From Actinoplanes utahensis (GTDB lineage Bacteria; Actinomycetota; Actinomycetes; Mycobacteriales; Micromonosporaceae), in contig NZ_BOMZ01000059.1 of the NCBI RefSeq assembly GCF_016862455.1, positions 1 through 44,480 of the forward strand: a DNA stretch of 44,480 nt, in the 5' to 3' direction. Below the pieces are notes generated by a model. The model searched no databases. It had not been told where the DNA came from and was given only the letters and a program-made list of their open reading frames with translations. Below are positions 22,344-30,392 of this stretch, one piece after another (position 1 is the first letter of the stretch; each line of letters begins with the position of its first letter). Made by a program: the position numbers and the translations under genes.

Positions 22344-24644
22344 ATGGCCGGTCGTCGCGTACATCAGGTCCGCCGGGATCTGCTCCTGGCGGTGGTGCGC
22401 GAGACCGGGCGGATCAGCCGGGCTGACCTGACCCGCCGCACCGGGATGGCCCGGATGACGGTCGACGCCCTGGTCACCGAACTGCTCACGGCCGGGCTGC
22501 TGGCCGAGGAGGCGGCCGTCGCCGACGGCGCCCGGGCCGGACGTCCGGCCCGGTCCATCACCCTCGGCGTGGCGGCGGGCGGGGTGGTGGGCGCGCTTCT
22601 CACCCCCGAGGGGGTACGGGTGGCGGCAGCCGACCTCACCGGCGCCATCCGCTCCGAACGCCACCGCCCCGACCCCGGCCTCGACACCCTCACCACCCTG
22701 ATCACCGCATGCTCCACCGACATCGGCGGCCGCGTCTGGTCCACCGTCCTCGGCGCGACCGTGGACGCCGCCGTGATCGGCGCGGAACTGCAGCGGCGTC
22801 TCGGCCGCCGGGTCATGGTGCGGAACACCGCCGAACTGAGCCTTCTCGGCGAACGGGGCTACGGCATCGCGGCCGGTCACGCCGACGTCTGCCACCTGCG
22901 GATCGATGCCGCGATCACCTGCGGCCTGCTGCTCGGCGGGGTGCTGCACCACGGGGGAACCGGCGCGGCCGGCCGGATCGGGCACGTCCAGATGGACGAG
23001 ATCGGCCCGCTGTGCCGCTGCGGCAACCGTGGCTGCCTGGAGACGATCGCCGCCGTCCCCGCCATCCTGACCGCTGTCGGGCACACCCTGGGCGAGCCGG
23101 TCAGCGCCGCCCGCGCCGTCGAACTGGCCCGCTCCGACACCGCCGTCGAACGGATCCTCGCCGACGCCGGTCGCATGATCGGCCGGGTCCTCGCCGATGT
23201 CGCCAACACCGTCAACCCGTCCCTCGTCATCCTCGACGGCCCCTTGGTCGATCCGGACGGCCCGATCGTCACCGCGGTCCGCGAAGCCCTCACCCGCTAC
23301 GCCCAGCCCGAGGTCGCCGCCACCACCGAGATCCACGCCGCCACCCTGGGCGACCGGGCCGCCCTGCTCGGCGCCCTCTGGTCCGGCCTCCGCGCCACCC
23401 CGGCCGCCCGCGGCAGCCGAACCCTCGCCCGGAGCACCGGCCCCACCACCTCCGATCAGGCGGGGTCGCCGGCGGACGCCCGCCCGGGTGAGGGCGGGGC
23501 GGGGGCCGGAGTGCTCGGGCGCAGGGAACGGGCCGTGCGGCGGGACATCCTCGTGGAGGCGCTGCGGGGGCGCGGGGCGACCGCGCGAAGCGATCTGGTG
23601 AAGATCACGCGACTGCCGCGGGCGGCGGTGGCGGATCTGCTGGCCGGGCTGTGCCGGGACGGGATCGTCGAGCGGTGCGCTCCGGCGGAACCCCGGGCGG
23701 GACGGCCGTCGCCGCATTTCCGGCTGGCCGCGCCGGAGGCGCTGCTGGTCGGGCTGGCGTTCCAGGGGCCCGGGATCCGGGTGCTGGTGGCCGACGGTTC
23801 GGGCGAGATCCGGTACGACGGTTTCCGGGCCGTCCCGCTCGCCCACGACGCGCGGCCGATGATGCGGGAAGCCGGCGGGTTCGTGCGGGAACTGCTGGAA
23901 CAGCACGGGGACCGGATCGGGGCGGACACCCGGGTCGCGGTCAGCGTGCCCGCGCCGGTGCACCCGGTCACCGGGCAGTTCGGGGCCCGCAGCGTGCTGA
24001 CGATGTTCTCCGGTTACTCGCCGGGCGAGGAGATCTCGGCGGTTCTCGGGTGCCCGGTCCAGGTGGCCAACAACGGGCATCTCGGGGCGCTGGCCGAGGT
24101 TCGGCGCGGTGCCGGCCGGGGCGCCCGGGACATCCTCTTCCTCAGCGCCGACCAGTACCTCAGCGGCGGCCTCGTGGCGGGCGGGCGGATGTACAGCGGG
24201 GCGATCGGCTACGCCGGCGAGGTCGGGCACCTCAACGTCCGGGAGATGGGGCCGTTCTGCGGGTGCGGGCGGCGTGGCTGCCTGCGGGCGTTCCTCACCC
24301 CGGAGTACTTCGCCGCCCTGCTGGACCGCCGTCCCGCCCCGGGCCCGCCCTCCGAGGACCGGCTGCTCGACCTCGCCGCGAACGGCGACCGGCCGATCCG
24401 GCGGGCCCTGCTCGACGCGGGCCGTCTGATCGGCCGTGCGGTGACCCCGCTGGTCTCGGTCTTCAACCCGTCCGTGGTCGTGGTCGGCGGCCGTTTCCTG
24501 GCACCCGGCGAGTTCGTGGTCGACGGCGTCCGCGAAGCCCTGCAACGGCACTGCTCACCCTCCGCCGTCGCCGGCCTGACCGTGGTCCCGGCGGCCCTCG
24601 GCCCCGACGCCGAGGCCATCGGCGCCCTCGAGTCACTGATCTGA
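22344..24644 (+). CDS. Tandem fusion of two ROK-family transcriptional regulators
   Basis: The 766-residue protein is twice the usual ROK repressor size (about 380-400). Unit 1 has a winged helix (about 3-55, GRISRADLTRRTGMARMTVDAL) and a ROK domain with zinc site CRCGNRGCLE (C224, C226, C231). A Gly/Ala/Pro linker of about 45 residues follows. Unit 2 then repeats the layout: winged helix about 392-450 (GATARSDLVKITRLPRAAVADL) and a ROK domain with CGCGRRGCLR starting at C639. Neither unit has the glucokinase DxGGTK motif, so both are probably sugar-sensing rather than catalytic. It is divergent from the GH3/MFS operon, its likely target. Starts 22317 (ATG) and 22200 (GTG) are possible. Confidence 0.85.
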   Translation: MAGRRVHQVRRDLLLAVVRETGRISRADLTRRTGMARMTVDALVTELLTAGLLAEEAAVADGARAGRPARSITLGVAAGGVVGALLTPEGVRVAAADLTGAIRSERHRPDPGLDTLTTLITACSTDIGGRVWSTVLGATVDAAVIGAELQRRLGRRVMVRNTAELSLLGERGYGIAAGHADVCHLRIDAAITCGLLLGGVLHHGGTGAAGRIGHVQMDEIGPLCRCGNRGCLETIAAVPAILTAVGHTLGEPVSAARAVELARSDTAVERILADAGRMIGRVLADVANTVNPSLVILDGPLVDPDGPIVTAVREALTRYAQPEVAATTEIHAATLGDRAALLGALWSGLRATPAARGSRTLARSTGPTTSDQAGSPADARPGEGGAGAGVLGRRERAVRRDILVEALRGRGATARSDLVKITRLPRAAVADLLAGLCRDGIVERCAPAEPRAGRPSPHFRLAAPEALLVGLAFQGPGIRVLVADGSGEIRYDGFRAVPLAHDARPMMREAGGFVRELLEQHGDRIGADTRVAVSVPAPVHPVTGQFGARSVLTMFSGYSPGEEISAVLGCPVQVANNGHLGALAEVRRGAGRGARDILFLSADQYLSGGLVAGGRMYSGAIGYAGEVGHLNVREMGPFCGCGRRGCLRAFLTPEYFAALLDRRPAPGPPSEDRLLDLAANGDRPIRRALLDAGRLIGRAVTPLVSVFNPSVVVVGGRFLAPGEFVVDGVREALQRHCSPSAVAGLTVVPAALGPDAEAIGALESLI

Positions 24645-24734
24645 CCCGGCCACTCGCCACCGCCGGGCCGCCTCCCGCCGCGGGGTCGCGCGGCCGGGGC
24701 GCGGGCCCCGTACGCCGCAAGAAGTGGATCTCGG

Positions 24735-24758
24735 GTTGCCGTGGGGGTGGTGGGGTAA
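24735..24758 (+). promoter_or_regulatory. Sigma-B-like stress promoter
   Basis: GTTG (24735-24738) and GGGTAA (24753-24758) are 14 bp apart, close to the actinobacterial sigma-B/sigma-F pattern GTTT-N14-16-GGGTAT. It lies 36 bp before the split-barrel stress protein. Confidence 0.5.
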
Positions 24759-24794
24759 GTGGGACGGGACGGAAACCGGACCCGAGGAGGCGAC

Positions 24795-25292
24795 ATGACC
24801 GCGACGGATCAAGAGCGACGGGACAAGGTGAAGGCGCTGGTGGCGGACGCGAAGATCGCCATGCTGACCACGATGACCGAGGACGGCAAGCACGTCAGCC
24901 GGCCGATGGCGGTGCAGGACGTGGAGTTCGACGGGGACCTGTGGTTCTTCACCTACGCGGACTCCGACCTGGTCGCGCAGATCGGGGTGCACCCGCAGGT
25001 GAACGTCGCGTTCAGCGACTCCAAGCACAACAACTGGATCTCGATCTCCGGTACGGCGGCGCACGTGCAGGACCGGGCCCAGGCGGAGCGGCTGTGGAAC
25101 CCGTTCCTGAAGGCGTGGTTCCCGGCCGGCCTGGAGACGCCGAACCTGACCCTGGTCAAGGTGAACGCGGAGACCGCGGAGTACTGGGAGGCGGCGCACA
25201 GTTCCAAGGTCGTCACTCTCCTCGGGTACGCGAAGGCGGCTGTTACCGGAAAGACGCCGGACGCTGGCGAGAACGAAACCGTCAGGCTTTAG
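24795..25292 (+). CDS. Pyridoxamine 5'-phosphate oxidase-like (general stress protein 26 type) FMN-binding protein
   Basis: The 165-residue protein has the split-barrel flavin-binding fold. It begins with the helix KVKALVADAKIAMLTTM, then HVSRPMAVQDVEFDGDLWFF, QVNVAFSDSKHNNWISISG and a C-terminal WNPFLKAWFP segment, the pattern of Pyrid_ox_like/GSP26 proteins. These bind FMN (some family members bind F420) and are stress-associated; the reaction is unknown. CGAGGAGG gives a strong ribosome binding site. The promoter resembles the stress sigma consensus, which fits the name. It appears monocistronic. Confidence 0.85.
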   Translation: MTATDQERRDKVKALVADAKIAMLTTMTEDGKHVSRPMAVQDVEFDGDLWFFTYADSDLVAQIGVHPQVNVAFSDSKHNNWISISGTAAHVQDRAQAERLWNPFLKAWFPAGLETPNLTLVKVNAETAEYWEAAHSSKVVTLLGYAKAAVTGKTPDAGENETVRL

Positions 25293-25324
25293 AGGCCGAG
25301 TTCCACCGGGATCGGGGCGGCGAC

Positions 25325-25330
25325 TAGAGT
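25325..25330 (+). promoter_or_regulatory. Possible -10 box of pfkA
   Basis: TAGAGT would start transcription near 25337, giving a leader of about 100 nt before the pfkA ATG. No convincing -35 is visible. Confidence 0.3.
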
Positions 25331-25438
25331 GCCGGGTGTGCGGCCCCGCCCCGGACCGGCAACGCAGCCGATGAAAGAAGTCTCCTGGGGCCTCGACGGG
25401 CTATCCGCATCTCGCTACCCGATCCAGGGGGAAGAAAA

Positions 25439-26467
25439 ATGCGTATCGGCGTGCTCACCGGTGGCGGCGACTGCCCCGGTCTCAACGCGGTCATCCGTGC
25501 CGTCGTCCGTAAGGGTGTGTCCGCTTACGGTCACGAGTTCGTCGGATTCCGCGACGGCTGGAAGGGCCCGCTGGAGGGTCTGACCAAGCCGCTCGGCATC
25601 GCTGAGGTCCGTGGCATCCTGCCCCGCGGCGGCACCATCCTCGGCTCCTCGCGCACCAACCCGTTCAAGATCGAGGGTGGCGTCGAGAAGATCAAGGCCA
25701 ACCTGGCCGAGCAGGGCGTCGACGCGCTCGTCGCGATCGGCGGCGAGGACACCCTGGGTGTCGCCACCAAGCTGGCCGAGCTGGGCGTCAACGTGGTCGG
25801 CGTGCCGAAGACCATCGACAACGACCTGAACGGCACCGACTACACCTTCGGCTTCGACACCGCGGTCAACATCGCGATGGAGGCCATCGACCGGCTGCAC
25901 ACCACCGCCGAGTCGCACCACCGCACCCTGGTCGTCGAGGTCATGGGCCGGCACGCCGGCTGGATCGCGCTGCACGCCGGCCTCGCCGGTGGCGCCAACG
26001 TCATCCTGCTGCCGGAGCGCCAGTTCGACGTCGAGCAGGTCGCGACGTACGTGACCAAGCGCTTCCAGGTCGAGTACGCGCCGATCGTCGTCGTCGCCGA
26101 GGGCGCTCAGCCGCTCGACGGCCAGATGGTCCTGCACAACCAGGAGCTGGACAGCTTCGGTCACGTCCGCCTCGGCGGCATCGGCCAGTGGCTGGCCGAG
26201 CAGCTGGAGGAGAAGACCGGCAAGGAGGCTCGTACGGTCGTCCTCGGTCACATCCAGCGCGGTGGCACCCCGACCGCGTTCGACCGGGTCCTGTCGACCC
26301 GTTTCGGCCTGCAGGCGATCGACGCCGTGCACGAGGGCGACTTCGGCAAGATGGTGGCGCTGCGCGGCACCGACGTCGTCCGGATCCCGCTGATCGAGGG
26401 CACCGGCGAGCTGAAGACCGTTCCGCTCGAGCGTTACGAAGAGGCCGAGGTCTTCTTCGGCAGCTGA
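25439..26467 (+). CDS. pfkA: 6-phosphofructokinase, predicted PPi-dependent
   Basis: The 342-residue protein phosphorylates fructose-6-phosphate. It has the N-terminal GVLTGGGDCPGLNAVIR, the phosphoryl-donor loop GGEDTLG (101-107), PKTIDNDL with catalytic Asp, the substrate loop MGRHAGWIAL, and QRGGTPTAFDR. Residue 104 is Asp and residue 124 is Lys in E. coli-equivalent numbering. ATP-dependent enzymes typically have Gly104, and D104 with K124 is the pair linked to pyrophosphate use (for example Amycolatopsis methanolica PPi-PFK). GGGGGAAG precedes ATG 25439. PPi dependence would make the step reversible. Confidence 0.93.
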   Translation: MRIGVLTGGGDCPGLNAVIRAVVRKGVSAYGHEFVGFRDGWKGPLEGLTKPLGIAEVRGILPRGGTILGSSRTNPFKIEGGVEKIKANLAEQGVDALVAIGGEDTLGVATKLAELGVNVVGVPKTIDNDLNGTDYTFGFDTAVNIAMEAIDRLHTTAESHHRTLVVEVMGRHAGWIALHAGLAGGANVILLPERQFDVEQVATYVTKRFQVEYAPIVVVAEGAQPLDGQMVLHNQELDSFGHVRLGGIGQWLAEQLEEKTGKEARTVVLGHIQRGGTPTAFDRVLSTRFGLQAIDAVHEGDFGKMVALRGTDVVRIPLIEGTGELKTVPLERYEEAEVFFGS

Positions 26468-26621
26468 CCCGTCCGGGTCGTCGGCTGGTTCGCGCTGCTG
26501 TCCCGGGTCATCCGGAAGAGCAGCGCGGGCCGGCTTGTCCTTTTCTGCGCTGTTCCGGGGCGGCCGGTGGCAGCGTTCTCTGCCGTCGCGGCGGGGCTGC
26601 GGCGCCGTCGAGGAGTCTGCG

Positions 26622-27434
26622 TTGCCCAAGCACATCGTCGCGGTCATCGGAGCCGGCAAGATGGGCGAGACGGTCCTGTCCGGGCTGCTGCGCTCCGGCT
26701 GGCCCCCCGACCGGCTGCTGGTCACCACCCGCCGTGAGGCCCGCGGCGCCGAGCTCGCCGAGCGCTACGGTGTCGCCGTCGTCGACAACGCCACCGCGGT
26801 GCGGAACGCCGACATCCTGGCGATCGGGGTCAAACCGCAGGACGCCGGCGCTGTTCTCGACGACATCGGTGGCCGGGTGCCCGCCGGCACGCTCGTCGTG
26901 TCGCTCTGCGCCGGCCTGCCCACCGCGTTCTTCGCCGCCCGGCTGCCCGAGGGCACCCCGGTCGTGCGGGTCATGACGAACACGCCGGCGCTCGTCGACG
27001 AGGCGATGACCGCGATCTCCGCGGGCGCCCACGCCACCGACGCGCACCTGGCCGTCGCCGAGGAGATGTTCGCGCCGCTCGGCCGGACGGTCCGGGTGCC
27101 GGAGTACCAGCAGGACGCGGTCACGGCGATCTCCGGCTCCGGCCCGGCCTACTTCTATCTGATCGTCGAAGCCATGATCGACGCAGGTGTCCTGCTCGGT
27201 CTGCCGCGGCAGACCGCGCACGAGCTGGTCGTGCAGACCGCCCTCGGCTCGGCGGTGATGCTGCGTGACTCCGGCGAGCACCCGGTCAAGCTCCGCGAGG
27301 CGGTCACCTCCCCGGCGGGCACGACCATCGCCGCCATCCACGAGCTGGAGAAGCACGGCGTCCGCGCGGCCCTGATGGGCGCCTTGGAGGCGGCCCGCGA
27401 CCGCGCCCGGGAGATCGCCGACCAGGCGAAGTAG
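26622..27434 (+). CDS. proC: Pyrroline-5-carboxylate reductase
   Basis: The 270-residue enzyme reduces pyrroline-5-carboxylate to proline with NAD(P)H. The N-terminal Rossmann motif AVIGAGKMGETVL, central VKPQDAGAVL, and the C-terminal ISGSGPAYFYLIVEAM and TSPAGTTIAAIHELE segments are diagnostic. The TTG start at 26622 is chosen because GAGGAG lies just upstream and it gives the family's normal length. The frame stays open to 26535 with unrelated residues. The 154-bp gap after pfkA holds only a 5-bp GACCC/GGGTC stem at 26466. Confidence 0.93.
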   Translation: MPKHIVAVIGAGKMGETVLSGLLRSGWPPDRLLVTTRREARGAELAERYGVAVVDNATAVRNADILAIGVKPQDAGAVLDDIGGRVPAGTLVVSLCAGLPTAFFAARLPEGTPVVRVMTNTPALVDEAMTAISAGAHATDAHLAVAEEMFAPLGRTVRVPEYQQDAVTAISGSGPAYFYLIVEAMIDAGVLLGLPRQTAHELVVQTALGSAVMLRDSGEHPVKLREAVTSPAGTTIAAIHELEKHGVRAALMGALEAARDRAREIADQAK

Positions 27435-27435
27435 C

Positions 27436-27449
27436 CGGTACTAGTACCG
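27436..27449. promoter_or_regulatory. Perfect 14-bp palindrome between proC and the CPBP gene
   Basis: CGGTACTAGTACCG is fully self-complementary and begins immediately after the proC stop codon, about 110 bp before the CPBP protease gene. It could be an operator for the protease gene; as a terminator stem it is short and lacks a loop. Confidence 0.4.
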
Positions 27450-27559
27450 CGGACGGAGACGGTGGGCGGCCGCTCGCCGAGGTTCCGTCCGCGGGTGGAT
27501 GGCGGCGGGCCGGCACGCGCCGAGACTGGGCGGACCCTCAGCGAAAGCAGGTCCGTTCC

Positions 27560-28369
27560 GTGTTCGCCACGCTCTCCGATCGCACCGCGTCGATCGTCTT
27601 CGTCCTGCTGACCCTCGGCATCGCCCTCGGCACCGCCGACGTCGCGGGAGGGCTGATACTGGCCTTCTCGCCACTGCTCGTCGTACTGCTGATGCTTCTG
27701 GTCGTCACCCGGGAAGGCTACCGGCGCGACGGCTGGCGCCGGCTGGGGATGGGCCGGCTGGGGCTGCGCCACTGGCCGCTGACGATCGCCACCACCGCGG
27801 GTGTCTGCCTGCTCGCGACCGCGGCGACGGTCGCGCTCGGCATCGCCCGGCCGGTCGTCCCGCAGGGGCCGTGGCCGGCCGATCTGCTCGCTCTGTGCGT
27901 CGCCGGTCCGATCCTGGCGTTCGCGGAGGAGATCGGCTGGCGCGGTTACCTGCAACCGCGGCTCGCCTTCCTGGGCGAACGGGCGGCGATGCTCACCGTC
28001 GGGGTGGTCTGGATCGGCTGGCACCTCCCGTACATCCTCCTCACGCCGTACTACCACAGCGAGGGCAACCGGTTCCTGGTGCTCACGCTGTTCAGCGGCA
28101 CCGTGATCGCCTTCTCGTTCCTGATTGGCCACCTGCGGACCATGTCGGGCAGCGTGTGGCCCGCCGTGCTGGCGCACTTCGCGCACAATGCCACCTTCGC
28201 CGCGCTGACCATCCCGATCGCCACCGACCAGCCCGTGCTGGTCGACGAGTACCTCAGCGGCGACACCGGGTTGTTCGTGCTCCTCGGCACCGCCGCGTGC
28301 GCTGCCGCGATCGGGGTCAGCCGGGCGCGGGCGGGCCGTCCGCGGGTTCCAGCGACTGCGCGAGGATGA
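27560..28369 (+). CDS. CPBP-family intramembrane metalloprotease
   Basis: The 269-residue integral membrane protein has about 7-8 hydrophobic segments and the CPBP (Abi) motifs: EEIGWRGYLQPRL (EExxxR), WIGWHLPYIL, and HFAHNATF. These residues form the glutamate-base active site of Rce1-like proteases. Bacterial members act in peptide maturation, immunity or stress; the substrate is unknown. The GTG start has only a weak AGGT upstream. Its 3' end overlaps the convergent response regulator by 53 bp, the longest overlap in the window. Confidence 0.88.
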   Translation: MFATLSDRTASIVFVLLTLGIALGTADVAGGLILAFSPLLVVLLMLLVVTREGYRRDGWRRLGMGRLGLRHWPLTIATTAGVCLLATAATVALGIARPVVPQGPWPADLLALCVAGPILAFAEEIGWRGYLQPRLAFLGERAAMLTVGVVWIGWHLPYILLTPYYHSEGNRFLVLTLFSGTVIAFSFLIGHLRTMSGSVWPAVLAHFAHNATFAALTIPIATDQPVLVDEYLSGDTGLFVLLGTAACAAAIGVSRARAGRPRVPATARG

Positions 28370-29018
28370 CAGCCTGCACCCGGTCGCGTACCTCCAGTTT
28401 GCGCAGCACCGAGCCGACGTGGGTCTTGACGGTGGATTCGGCCACGTGCAGCCGTACGGCGATCTCGGTGTTGGTCAGCCCCAGCCCGATCGCCGCGAGG
28501 ATCTCCCGCTCGCGGGCGGTGAGCCTGGCCAGAGCGGACGGCGCGGCGGGCGGCCGGCCGGCGGCGGGATTCGGCGCCCCCAGGACGAAGGAGTCGATCA
28601 GGCGCCGGACCAGCCGCGGGGAGACGGGCGACTCGCCGGCCGCCGCGGCCCGGATCGCCGTCAGCAGCTCGGCGGGGCCGGCGTCCTTGACCAGATATCC
28701 GGACGCGCCGGCGCGCAGCGCGTCGACCAGCAGGTCGTCGGAGTCGAACGTCGTCAGCATGACGACCCGCGGCGGGTTCGCGGAGGACAGGAGCCGTCTG
28801 GTGGTCTCCACCCCGTCGAGGCCGGGCATCCGGATGTCCATCAGGACGACGTCGGCGTGGTGTCCCGGCTGCCGCAGCGCGTCGAGTGCCGCCTGCCCGT
28901 CACCCGCCGTCCCGACCACCCGCAGATCCGGGGTGGCGTCGAGGATCATCGCGAAGCCGGCGCGGACGAGCTCCTGATCGTCGACGAGGAAGACCCGGAT
29001 CGGCGGGGACGGGCTCAT
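28317..29018 (-). CDS. LuxR-type response regulator (second two-component system)
   Basis: The 233-residue protein has a receiver domain with VFLVDDQELVRAGF, phospho-acceptor D61 in VVLMDIRMPGLDGV, Thr in VMLTTFD and Lys in YLVKDAG. A Pro/Ala linker leads to the C-terminal LuxR HTH (LTAREREILAAIGLGLTNTEIA). Its start overlaps the kinase stop as ATGA, so the two are translationally coupled. Targets are unknown; neighbouring transporters are not obvious candidates. Confidence 0.95.
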   Translation of the reverse strand: MSPSPPIRVFLVDDQELVRAGFAMILDATPDLRVVGTAGDGQAALDALRQPGHHADVVLMDIRMPGLDGVETTRRLLSSANPPRVVMLTTFDSDDLLVDALRAGASGYLVKDAGPAELLTAIRAAAAGESPVSPRLVRRLIDSFVLGAPNPAAGRPPAAPSALARLTAREREILAAIGLGLTNTEIAVRLHVAESTVKTHVGSVLRKLEVRDRVQAVILAQSLEPADGPPAPG

Positions 29019-30226
29019 CGGCGCGCTCCCGGCGGTGCGACCGGGACGACGGCCTCGACACCGAACCCGCCGCCGGGACGGGGACCGGCCGTCAGCACAC
29101 CGTCCAGGGCGCGCAGCCGCTCCCGCATCCCGCCCAGCCCGTGACCCGGCCCGTCGACGGCCACGCCGGACGCGCCGGCGCCGTCGTCGGCGACGCGCAC
29201 CCGCACCGCCTCCGATGTCCACTCGACCGCCACCCGTGCCGTGGCCCGGGCGCCCGCATGCTTCAGCACGTTCGTCAGTGACTCCCGGACCACCCGGAGC
29301 ACCGCGAAGCGCACCGCGGCGGGCGCCCGCTCGAACACGGCCGGGTCGGCGCGGACCTCGACGGGCAGCCCGGCGGCCCGGACCGCGGCGACGAGCCGCT
29401 CCAGATCGGACAGGCACACCGGCGGCCCGCCCGGGTCGTCCGCCGCTTCGGGGTCCCGCAGCACATCGATGACGCCGCGCACCTCGGTGAGCGCGGTCCG
29501 CGCGGTCCGGGCGATCGTGGCGAGGGCGGTGCGGGCATCGGCACGGTCCCACGGCCGGGCGTGCTCGGCGGCGTACTCCGCCCCGTCCGCCTGCACGATG
29601 ACGACGGTGAGCGAGTGGGCGACGATGTCGTGGATCTCCCGGGCGGCCGCGACCCGCTCCCGCTGGGCCAGGAACCGCACGCGCTGCAGCCGGCCCTCCT
29701 CCAACCGCGCGTACGCCTCGCCGAGCGCTCTCATGTTGGTCTCGCGACCCCGCACGACGTTGCCGATCAGCCAGATCAGCCCGGCGAAGACGGCGAGGAA
29801 CACGGCGATGACGAGGGCGTTGCGGGTGTACTCCGGCTCGGTGCTCCACCGGAAGCCGGCGGCCAGACACCCGGCCAGCGCCGTGGCCAGCGCGCACAGC
29901 CGCACGGGCAGCGACGCCACGTGTGCGGCGACCGTGTAGATCACCAGCGCCTGGGCGATGTTGGCCGGCAGCGGGATGGGCAGCACCGCGAGCTGGAGCC
30001 CGAAGACCGCGGTCGACCAGACCAGCAGAGCGACCGGCTGCCGGCGGCGCAGGGCGAGGGGAAGGATGGTCGCGGTCGCGACGACCAGCCCGGCCGGACC
30101 GCCGACGAGCACGCCCGGGAGGCCGAACACCAGCCAGATCACGCCGGCGAGGGAGCCGTCCACCAGCAGCGGCCGGGCCCGGGCCCAGCGGTCCAGCCGG
30201 GCTGCCAGGGTGGTGTCCTGTTCCAC
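29015..30226 (-). CDS. Sensor histidine kinase (DesK/NarL type)
   Basis: The 403-residue kinase has about six hydrophobic segments in residues 20-158 with short loops, so it probably senses within the membrane. The HisKA_3 domain follows, with phospho-acceptor H199 in REIHDIVAHSLTVV, and then a HATPase domain with ESLTNVLKHA and ADDGAGASG plus GHGLGGMRERL. The GTG start at 30226 is the only reasonable one in frame, although GGGAGGA is only 2-3 nt away, so the true start is slightly uncertain. It is the partner of the regulator at 29018. Confidence 0.92.
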   Translation of the reverse strand: MEQDTTLAARLDRWARARPLLVDGSLAGVIWLVFGLPGVLVGGPAGLVVATATILPLALRRRQPVALLVWSTAVFGLQLAVLPIPLPANIAQALVIYTVAAHVASLPVRLCALATALAGCLAAGFRWSTEPEYTRNALVIAVFLAVFAGLIWLIGNVVRGRETNMRALGEAYARLEEGRLQRVRFLAQRERVAAAREIHDIVAHSLTVVIVQADGAEYAAEHARPWDRADARTALATIARTARTALTEVRGVIDVLRDPEAADDPGGPPVCLSDLERLVAAVRAAGLPVEVRADPAVFERAPAAVRFAVLRVVRESLTNVLKHAGARATARVAVEWTSEAVRVRVADDGAGASGVAVDGPGHGLGGMRERLRALDGVLTAGPRPGGGFGVEAVVPVAPPGARR

Positions 30227-30392
30227 AGTCCTCCCGCCCCGTGCCGACCCGGCCGGCCACAGCTTAGCCACGGCCCGCGACGTCCAGCGGGCGGGCAAGC
30301 GCGGGCCGGGGGTGGCGGTGAGCGCCGGATCCGGCCCGGTGGCCGCGCTGCGGTCCAGGCCGTCGCCGGCGGCGTACCGGAGAAGGGTCTTC

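Noticed and set aside
22257..24551. 764-residue leftward frame opposite the double ROK gene
   Set aside because: It is a shadow frame. The sense strand shows two complete HTH-ROK units.
26466..26479. Terminator after pfkA
   Set aside because: The GACCC/GGGTC stem is only 5 bp with a 4-nt loop and no T tail, too weak to annotate.
28317..30260. 647-residue fusion of kinase and response regulator
   Set aside because: The frame continues through part of the kinase out of its proper phase. The kinase is read in another frame, and the two join by a normal ATGA overlap at 29015-29018.
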